Shown here: positions 7,541 through 12,156 of the stretch, piece by piece
How positions within the stretch are numbered: the stretch's first letter is position 1
Layout: each line of letters starts with the position of its first letter
Source: an uncultured Ignavibacteria bacterium
GTDB taxonomy: Bacteria > Bacteroidota > Ignavibacteria > Kapaibacteriales > UBA2268
Assembly (NCBI GenBank): GCA_903911805.1
Contig: CAIWET010000007.1
Coordinates: forward strand, 1-12,156
Length of the DNA stretch: 12,156 bases
Reading direction: 5' to 3'
The notes under the pieces: generated by a model
What the model saw: the letters and a program-made list of their open reading frames with translations, nothing else
Databases searched by the model: none
What the model was told of the DNA's origin: nothing
Program-made: the position numbers and the translations under genes

Positions 7541-8482
7541 TTGCTTTACGCCATTTATGATGTTTTCAATTTTGATTTCTTCTACTGAATCTTCGCCTTC
7601 AGGAGCTGAAATCAAAATTTGAACATCAGAAAGTGGAGCAAATTTTGCTGTATTTTGAGTAGTTCCATTATAAAATGCCAAAATCGGTTTATTAAATGCT
7701 GATGCAATATGTACTACAGAAGTATCAGAGGTAATTATAATATCCGAATATTTTACTAATGAAATTAATTCGTCAAAATTCTTTGATTTAATAAATGAAG
7801 CATTTTGATTTGAATTTGCAATTTCCTCAGCAATTTCATAATCAATTTTTTCAGCTGTAACGATAATGTTTAAATTATAAGGAATGACTTCTAATATTTT
7901 CAGCCATTTTTCTTTAGAAAGCTTTCTATTTGGCTTGCCAGCTGATAAATTTATTAGAATATTTCGCTTTTTATTGAAGTTAGCAAAACGATTTTTAACG
8001 ATAAGGTCCGATTCAGGATTTGGATAAAGTTCTGGCATCTCTGAAAAGCTCTTTTCCATAATATTTATCTTGCTCAAAATCTGATTGCATCTTTTAACGA
8101 AATGTAGGCTTGAATTCTCGCTTTCGTGAGGAATTTCGATGTCAAAAGTATTTTTTCCAATTTTATTAAAACCAATTTTTTTATTTGCTTTAATCGATTT
8201 TGCTAATAACTGGCTCTCAGATGAGTAATGATCTTTGGGGTCAATCAAATAATCATATTTTGTAAATCTATGACTTATCAATAACTTAATCAAAGCAAAA
8301 GGACTTTTTTTAAAGATAAATATTCGATGAATTAATGGATTGTTTTGTAATATATCGGAATTATCATTAGCACAAATCACAGAAATTTCAGCATTTGGAA
8401 ATTGATTTTTTATTGATCTAAACATCGGAGTAGTTAAAATCATATCACCAAATCTGTGTAAAACAGGTATAATTATCTTCAT
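7526..8482 (-). CDS. Glycosyltransferase family 9 (heptosyltransferase-like)
   Basis: A 318-residue protein with the two-domain GT-B outline of family GT9, which includes the LPS heptosyltransferases WaaC, WaaF and WaaQ. The N-terminus has HRFGDMILTTPMFRSIKNQF, matching the family's 'GD-llTtP-lralk-fP' motif. Asp13 falls where WaaC has its proposed catalytic Asp13. The C-terminal nucleotide-sugar site is visible at residues 252-273: Ser-Asp253-Thr-Ser-Val-Val-His258-Ile-Ala-Ser-Ala, then Lys-Pro-Ile-Leu-Ala-Phe-Tyr-Asn-Gly. The likely role is adding a sugar, possibly a heptose, to lipopolysaccharide core or another surface glycan on the cytoplasmic face of the inner membrane. The exact donor and acceptor cannot be read from sequence. 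No Shine-Dalgarno is visible before its ATG (8480-8482 on the plus strand); the leader is almost pure A/T. No other glycan gene is adjacent. Confidence 0.85.
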   Translation of the reverse strand: MKIIIPVLHRFGDMILTTPMFRSIKNQFPNAEISVICANDNSDILQNNPLIHRIFIFKKSPFALIKLLISHRFTKYDYLIDPKDHYSSESQLLAKSIKANKKIGFNKIGKNTFDIEIPHESENSSLHFVKRCNQILSKINIMEKSFSEMPELYPNPESDLIVKNRFANFNKKRNILINLSAGKPNRKLSKEKWLKILEVIPYNLNIIVTAEKIDYEIAEEIANSNQNASFIKSKNFDELISLVKYSDIIITSDTSVVHIASAFNKPILAFYNGTTQNTAKFAPLSDVQILISAPEGEDSVEEIKIENIINGVKQIIDA

Positions 8483-8519
8483 AATACAAAAAAAACAAAT
8501 AAATAAAAAAAATATTCAT

Positions 8520-8541
8520 AATTTATTTTGCAAAATAAATT
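8520..8541. promoter_or_regulatory. Perfect 22-base palindrome between divergent genes, possible operator
   Basis: The left half AATTTATTTTG is followed directly by its exact reverse complement, giving an uninterrupted 11+11 dyad with a TTTTGCAAAA core. It lies 37 bases upstream of the glycosyltransferase start and 107 bases upstream of the citrate synthase start. A gapless symmetric site of this length suits a dimeric DNA-binding regulator. It has no loop, so it is less likely to act as an RNA hairpin. The surroundings are very A+T-rich, which raises the chance of accidental symmetry. Confidence 0.45.
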
Positions 8542-8648
8542 TTTTTCAATAATTTCACATATAGAATTTGACGAAAAGAAAAAAAGTTATGAAATAAAAT
8601 ACGTTTAGACGTTCTTTTCTATAAAATATAATTATTAAGGATGGTAAC

Positions 8649-9929
8649 ATGTCATTATTAAAAGAAAAATTAGCTCAAATTTTTCCAGCTCAAAAAGCTG
8701 AAATTGCTGCTTTTTTGAAAGAGCACGGCGATAAACAAGTTTCTACAGTTACATTAGCGCAAGCTTATGGTGGTATGAGAGGCGTTAAAGGTTTGGTTTG
8801 CGATACTTCAGAAGTTCCACCAGATAAAGGTCTAATCATTAGAGGTATTGAATTAAAAGATATTACAGATAAATGGCCTGAAGAAATTTTATGGTTATTA
8901 TTAACTGGTGAATTACCTAATGCAGAAGAATTAGCTGACTTACAAGCTGAATTAAAAGCATCTCAGGAAGTTCCTGAATACGTTTGGAATGTAATTGATG
9001 CAATGCCTGCAGATTCTCATCCAATGGCAATGTTCAATACAGCAATTTTAGTTATGCAAAAAGAATCAGTTTTTGCTAAAAAATATGCTGAAGGCATGAA
9101 AAAAGATATGTATTGGGATGCAACCTATGATGACGCTATCCAAATTATTGCTAAATTACCTGCAATTGGTGCTTATGTTTACAGAAAAAGATTCGGCAAA
9201 GGCGCAAGAATTGAATCCGATGCAACAGCTGATTGGTCAAAGAACTACGTTCATATGTTAGGTTTACCTGACGAAAACGAAAGCTTTACAAAATTAATGA
9301 GATTATATCTCAATCTTCACTCAGACCACGAAGGCGGCAACGTTAGTGCCTATTCAGCATCCACAATTAGCTCAGCCCTATCTGATTTATACTATTCATT
9401 ATCCGGCGGTTTAAACGGCCTTGCAGGTCCATTACATGGATTAGCAAATCAAGAATGTTTAGGTTGGGTATTGGAAACTATGGAAAAATTCGGTGGCGCT
9501 CCTACTCACGACGAATTAAGAGATTATGCTTGGAAAACATTAGAATCTGGCAAAGTTGTTCCTGGATACGGCCACGCTGTATTAAGAATTACTGACCCTA
9601 GATTTGATGCATTCTTAGCTTTCGGTAAAGAACATATGTCAGAAGATCCAGTTTTCCAAACTGTTCAAAGAGTTTTCGAAACTGTTCCAGACGTATTGAA
9701 ACAAGTACAAAAAATCAAAGATCCATGGCCAAACGTTGATGCTGGCTCAGGCGCATTATTATATCACTATGGATTAAAAGAATTCAGCTATTATACTGTA
9801 TTATTCAGTATTTCAAGAGCTTTAGGTATTGCAGCTCAGTCAATCGTTGCTAGAGCAATGGGATATCCTATCACAAGACCTAAATCATTACCATTAGGCG
9901 CTTACAAAAAATTAGTTGGCGCAGAATAA
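8649..9929 (+). CDS. gltA: Citrate synthase, eukaryote-like (Si) type
   Basis: A 426-residue enzyme joining acetyl-CoA and oxaloacetate to give citrate and CoA, the entry step of the TCA cycle in the cytoplasm. The sequence follows the mitochondrial/eukaryote-like branch (GPLHGLANQECLGW, VPGYGHAVLRITDPRF, VDAGSGALLYHYG, RALGIAAQ, GYPITRPKS), not the E. coli hexameric type. Catalytic residues keep a constant offset of 11 from pig citrate synthase: His263 (pig 274), His309 (320) and Asp364 (375). Oxaloacetate-binding His227 (238), Arg318 (329), Arg390 (401) and Arg410 (421) are also present, so it should be active. ATG 8649 has AAGGA (8637-8641) seven bases upstream. The gene is visibly richer in G/C-ending codons (GGC, CAC, GAC, TAC) than its neighbours, consistent with high expression. 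It stands alone, with its own terminator and no other TCA gene beside it. The symbol is by function; the E. coli GltA is of a different subtype. Confidence 0.97.
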   Translation: MSLLKEKLAQIFPAQKAEIAAFLKEHGDKQVSTVTLAQAYGGMRGVKGLVCDTSEVPPDKGLIIRGIELKDITDKWPEEILWLLLTGELPNAEELADLQAELKASQEVPEYVWNVIDAMPADSHPMAMFNTAILVMQKESVFAKKYAEGMKKDMYWDATYDDAIQIIAKLPAIGAYVYRKRFGKGARIESDATADWSKNYVHMLGLPDENESFTKLMRLYLNLHSDHEGGNVSAYSASTISSALSDLYYSLSGGLNGLAGPLHGLANQECLGWVLETMEKFGGAPTHDELRDYAWKTLESGKVVPGYGHAVLRITDPRFDAFLAFGKEHMSEDPVFQTVQRVFETVPDVLKQVQKIKDPWPNVDAGSGALLYHYGLKEFSYYTVLFSISRALGIAAQSIVARAMGYPITRPKSLPLGAYKKLVGAE

Positions 9930-9953
9930 TTAATGTAATTGATTTTCTAATTT

Positions 9954-9982
9954 GAGGCAGGCTTTATCCCCTGCCTCTTTTT
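9954..9982 (+). terminator. Strong Rho-independent terminator after citrate synthase
   Basis: GAGGCAGG (9954-9961) pairs perfectly with CCTGCCTC (9970-9977) around an eight-base loop, followed by five T (9978-9982). It starts 25 bases after the citrate synthase stop. The next gene begins only 13 bases after the T-run, so that gene needs either read-through or a promoter lying inside or before the terminator. Confidence 0.85.
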
Positions 9983-9995
9983 ATTTGGAGCAATA

Positions 9996-10514
9996 ATGCA
10001 AGAATATTATTCAGTTAAAATTGTTGGTGGCAGATATAATCTACCAAATCATTGTGCGTGCTGTATGGATAATAATCCCGAAAAAAATATTCGAGTAAGC
10101 ACAGGAGATACAAGTCGCAGAATGAATTATTTTAATTTCAATGTTTGCACTTATTGCAAAAAGCACATACTTAAAGCTACTATTATTAAAATACCCAAAA
10201 GAGCAATGGCAGTACTTTGCCTGGCTGGAATTGTTTTAATGATAATTGCACTCTTTAGTGATTTCTCAATTGATAAGCTCTATGAAGAATCAATCCCAAA
10301 TCTTTTTCTGCTTTCAATTCTTTTGATAACGTGGTTGATTGAAAAAGTATTTCTGAAATCGGTGAAATTAAAAGAAAATTGTACTTGCCTAACTCACCCA
10401 ATAAATTCTTCTATTTTTAATAATTATACAACTCAAGAGTTTCACTTCACAAACTTAAAATATGGTACTGAATTTGCAAAAACAAATGGAGTATTTATTG
10501 AAAATGAAGAATAA
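9996..10514 (+). CDS. Small membrane protein with Cys4 putative zinc-binding head; function unknown
   Basis: A 172-residue protein. ATG 9996 has GGAG (9987-9990) five bases upstream. The N-terminal ~57 residues carry two cysteine pairs, Cys20/Cys23 (with an extra Cys22) and Cys51/Cys54, followed by His57. This CxxC-x27-CxxC spacing suits a zinc ribbon. Two hydrophobic helices follow at ~70-88 and ~101-115, separated by a short acidic loop. The C-terminal tail (~116-172) ends with an FHFTNLKYGTEFAKTNG segment; a similar 'F-F-N-x-x-Y-x-x-x-F-x-x-x-N' ending occurs in other small bacterial membrane proteins of unknown function. There is no signal peptide, so the Cys head is probably cytoplasmic. 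I do not recognise a named family and assign no function. Confidence 0.7.
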   Translation: MQEYYSVKIVGGRYNLPNHCACCMDNNPEKNIRVSTGDTSRRMNYFNFNVCTYCKKHILKATIIKIPKRAMAVLCLAGIVLMIIALFSDFSIDKLYEESIPNLFLLSILLITWLIEKVFLKSVKLKENCTCLTHPINSSIFNNYTTQEFHFTNLKYGTEFAKTNGVFIENEE

Positions 10515-10671
10515 TTATTGAGATAAATCTTAATTAATAATCGCTCCAACCATTTGATATATAAGTATATATATGCTTTTTAAAAATTTATTGCAACCCA
10601 TCTAAAATATTATCGTTACATATAAGTTAATATATTAAATTTAAGTAACTAATTTTATTTGAGGAGTTCCT

Positions 10672-11388
10672 ATGAAAAAAACACTTTACACCCTTTTATT
10701 GGTAGCAATATCAATGGCAATTCTGGCATCTTGCTCAGAAAGCACAACACCTACAACCACAACTTATATGACTGATTATTATCCAATGCAGGTTGGAAAT
10801 TATTGGAAATACAACGTTGACTCAACTGACTCGCAATATAACACTATTAGAACCAAAAACATCTCAATTACTAAAATCAATCAAATGATGACATATATGA
10901 ACAAAAGCTGTTATCAATTCTTTGAAAATTCTGATACAACTTATCAATACGTTTCTGGAAATTCAGCTTATACATTTACAGCTGGATTTAGCTTTGATGA
11001 TGAAAAATCAAATGCTGGTCAATGGATAGAAATATACAACTTGTCAAAACAAGTTACTGTTGTTAATATTGATACAACTTTTGATGTAATGGGTTTTAGT
11101 ATGCAAATTAAAGCCACTGGAACAAGTAAACCTTCAACAACTAAAGGTTCATTTATTTATAAAGGTGTAACATATGAAACTTTTGATTTTGATCTAACAA
11201 TGGATATGTCTATGCAAGTTGTAGGTATGCCAGAAACTAAAACTACTAGTGCCATGACTGGCAAAAACTCTATGGTAAAAGGTATTGGTTTGGTAAAAGT
11301 AATCGGCAAAACAGTTGAAACAAATCCAGAAAATGGAACAACAACCAGTTACGAAAAACAGACTTTAACAGAAACTAATGTAAAATAG
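10672..11388 (+). CDS. Predicted secreted lipoprotein; function unknown
   Basis: A 238-residue protein. ATG 10672 is preceded by GAGGAG (10661-10666) at five bases. The leader MKKTLYTLLLVAISMAILAS ends in the lipobox Leu-Ala-Ser-Cys21, followed by a Ser/Thr-rich linker (residues ~22-34), so it should be lipid-anchored in the envelope. The mature protein starts with DYYPMQVGNYWKY (35-47), a 'YYP-x-x-x-G-N-x-W-x-Y' motif common at the start of secreted proteins in this phylum, and continues as beta-rich sequence. Near the C-terminus is Gly-Ile-Gly-Leu-Val-Lys, another element commonly paired with that motif. There are no catalytic motifs and no cysteines after position 21 apart from one in the N-terminal third. 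The 157 bases before it are A+T-rich with no clear promoter, and it is followed by its own terminator, so it is probably monocistronic. Confidence 0.75.
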   Translation: MKKTLYTLLLVAISMAILASCSESTTPTTTTYMTDYYPMQVGNYWKYNVDSTDSQYNTIRTKNISITKINQMMTYMNKSCYQFFENSDTTYQYVSGNSAYTFTAGFSFDDEKSNAGQWIEIYNLSKQVTVVNIDTTFDVMGFSMQIKATGTSKPSTTKGSFIYKGVTYETFDFDLTMDMSMQVVGMPETKTTSAMTGKNSMVKGIGLVKVIGKTVETNPENGTTTSYEKQTLTETNVK

Positions 11389-11423
11389 TTGAATAAAAGC
11401 ATAGCTGAATGATTAATTTGTAG

Positions 11424-11452
11424 AGACGCACTGTAATGTGCGTCTTTTTTTT
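11424..11452 (+). terminator. Terminator after the lipoprotein, formed by a repeat-like GAGACGCAC hairpin
   Basis: AGACGCAC (11424-11431) pairs with GTGCGTCT (11438-11445) around a six-base loop and runs into eight T (11445-11452), 36 bases after the lipoprotein stop. The preceding TGTAGAG context matches a style of palindromic intergenic repeat (GTAGAGACG plus its complement) that I associate with cyanobacterial and Bacteroidota genomes. It may therefore be a mobile-type repeat serving as terminator. Confidence 0.75.
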
Positions 11453-11460
11453 GTTCTATG

Positions 11461-11537
11461 CCGACATCCTCAAGCAAAGAGAAGGATCGGATTAATTTTT
11501 TTGATTGTCATGCCGCACTTGATGCGGCATCTGCGTT
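11461..11537. repeat. Intergenic repeat module, copy A
   Basis: It starts CCGACATCCTCAAGC and continues through GATCGG, an A/T spacer, and GTCATGCCGCACTTGATGCG to ATCTGCGTTT. It contains two hairpins: ATCCT/AGGAT flanked by CCG/CGG, and ATGCCGCA (11510-11517) with TGCGGCAT (11523-11530). Copy B at 11639-11724 has the same order of elements with base differences and short indels, at an offset of 178 bases. Confidence 0.65.
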
Positions 11538-11638
11538 TGAAATAAACGACCACCACCCGCCCCACCCTAAATCCCTCCCCTTGAAGGGAGGGACTTTGAA
11601 GAAGTAGTACAGACATTCTTGTCTGTGCATAATCAATA

Positions 11639-11724
11639 CCGTCATCATCAAGCGAAACGAAGCGATGGATCGCGTTAAATAATTTCGTGATGTCATTCCG
11701 AACTTCGGTGCGGTATCTACGTTT
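11639..11724. repeat. Intergenic repeat module, copy B
   Basis: It reads CCGTCATCATCAAGCGAAAC, then GAAGCGATGGATCGCG, an A/T spacer, GTCATTCCGAACTTCGGTGC and GGTATCTACGTTT, parallel to copy A. The second hairpin is kept in weaker form (ATTCCG with CGGTAT, one mismatch), while GCGAT/ATCGC gives a new small stem at 11662-11673. It is followed by the CCCCCTTT/AAAGGGGG hairpin, as copy A is followed by TCCCTCCC/GGGAGGGA. Confidence 0.65.
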
Positions 11725-11952
11725 TCTTTACCCCCTTTTTCAAAGGGGGACTGGGGGTTTCTCTTTATCTTGATAAGATGACCACCCCGTCAAAACGTGC
11801 ATGAATACACGTTTTATCACCCCTCCTTATAAAAGGAGGGGAAGTAAAATAGTAGAATTATTATTTGTGGAGACAGGTATTAGACATTTCTTTTTTTATA
11901 TTACAATTACAATAAAATTGGTGCTGTTTCGCAAATTTCTACATTTAGAGAT

Positions 11953-12156
11953 ATGAATGATACTACTTTTGTCGAAAATTTTTCGTATAATAGTGATGGT
12001 AGAATTAAGCAATATGTAAAAAGATTTTTTGGAGAACTTTTTAATACTTGTGGTGATATAGAGCTTAAATTGCTTTGGCATATCGTTTCCCACGAAATAG
12101 GTCAAATGTATGATTTTACAATAGGTTTTTATGAATTTATAATGAGGAAAAAATGA
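11953..12156 (+). CDS. Short open frame, probably the 3' remnant of a YD-repeat-like gene
   Basis: 67 codons from ATG 11953 to the TGA at 12154-12156. No good Shine-Dalgarno precedes the ATG, and the same frame is open back to 11884 (after a TAG at 11881-11883), adding YYNYNKIGAVSQIS before the Met. The upstream YNYNKIG and the later FSYNSDGRIKQYVK resemble consecutive YD repeats ('Y-x-Y-D/N-x-x-G-R'), 26 residues apart, as in RHS-type or DUF4595-like surface proteins. The rest (LLWHIVSHEIGQMYDFTIGF) is not recognised. Since a full-length member would continue upstream where the repeat island lies, this is more likely a truncated remnant than an intact gene. It could also be a short ORF in A+T-rich DNA without function. 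Confidence 0.35.
   Translation: MNDTTFVENFSYNSDGRIKQYVKRFFGELFNTCGDIELKLLWHIVSHEIGQMYDFTIGFYEFIMRKK

Larger units (their letters stand above)
11461..11883. repeat. Non-coding island of palindromic repeats
   Basis: The roughly 500 bases between the lipoprotein and the end fragment hold no credible gene. They hold a string of hairpins: TCCCTCCC/GGGAGGGA (11572-11593), ACAGACA/TGTCTGT (11609-11626), CCCCCTTT/AAAGGGGG (11731-11749), AAAACGTG/CACGTTTT (11792-11815) and CCCCTCCTT/AAGGAGGGG (11820-11841), plus modules A and B. GACCACC followed by CCCG recurs at 11548-11559 and 11780-11789. The G+C-rich C/G runs contrast sharply with the surrounding genes. The layout resembles a composite of small non-autonomous repeat elements. 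No transposase, CRISPR-type spacing or target-site duplication is seen. Confidence 0.7.

Noticed and set aside
8568..8600. TTGACG and TAAAAT as a sigma70-type promoter for citrate synthase
   Set aside because: The spacer is 21 bases, too long for a typical sigma70 promoter, and the phylum's housekeeping sigma factor uses another consensus.
11508..11696. Minus-strand open frame of 62 codons through the repeat island (contains VPPFKGRDLGWGGW)
   Set aside because: It is a reading through the C/G-run hairpins; peptides of this kind are a familiar by-product of intergenic repeats. It has no ribosome site and no protein-like composition.
11461..11883. CRISPR array
   Set aside because: Repeats are only two degenerate modules with different hairpins; there are no regular 25-40 base repeats and no unique spacers.
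11896..12105. Minus-strand open frame opposite the end fragment
   Set aside because: Low-complexity Ile/Lys/Ser composition typical of antisense A+T-rich DNA; the plus-strand frame has the more protein-like motifs.

Overview
The window is A+T-rich bacterial DNA that most likely comes from the Bacteroidota or a close relative (Ignavibacteria/Kapabacteria-like), probably an uncultured lineage. Three things point there: a PorV/PorQ-family outer-membrane barrel, several secreted proteins ending in type IX secretion system (T9SS) C-terminal sorting domains, and a promoter matching the Bacteroidota form TTG-N17-TAnnTTTG. Most genes also have clear purine-rich Shine-Dalgarno sites, which fits the deeper branches at least as well as classical Bacteroidia. 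The lineage is an inference; no rRNA or other phylogenetic marker is present.

Bases 1-6935 form a T9SS region. The window opens inside the last 131 codons of a secreted protein whose C-terminus is nearly identical to that of the 1309-residue protein at 3006-6935. Next, 28 bases downstream, is a PorV/PorQ-family gene (425-1531). After a hairpin and a terminator, a recognisable promoter drives a two-gene unit: a WD40-like beta-propeller protein with a sorting domain (1788-3002) and the giant secreted protein (3006-6935), whose Shine-Dalgarno lies at the stop codon of the gene before it. PorV-type proteins handle sorting-domain cargo in known T9SS, so grouping such a barrel with three cargo-like proteins is coherent.

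Bases 6936-8648 hold a small CAP/SCP-domain lipoprotein (7017-7508) converging on a glycosyltransferase family 9 gene on the minus strand (7526-8482), with a hairpin at the junction. A 166-base A+T-rich region carrying a perfect 22-base palindrome separates the glycosyltransferase from the divergent citrate synthase gene (8649-9929). That enzyme is of the eukaryote-like (Si) type and retains every active-site residue that could be checked. It ends in a strong terminator, followed by a small two-helix membrane protein with a Cys4 putative zinc-binding head (9996-10514) and a secreted lipoprotein (10672-11388).

Bases 11389-11883 are a non-coding island built almost entirely from hairpins. It contains two copies of an approximately 80-base module, each followed by C/G-run hairpins. 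The window ends with a short open frame (11953-12156, open back to 11884) resembling YD-repeat sequence. It looks like the 3' remnant of a larger gene cut off at the repeat island.
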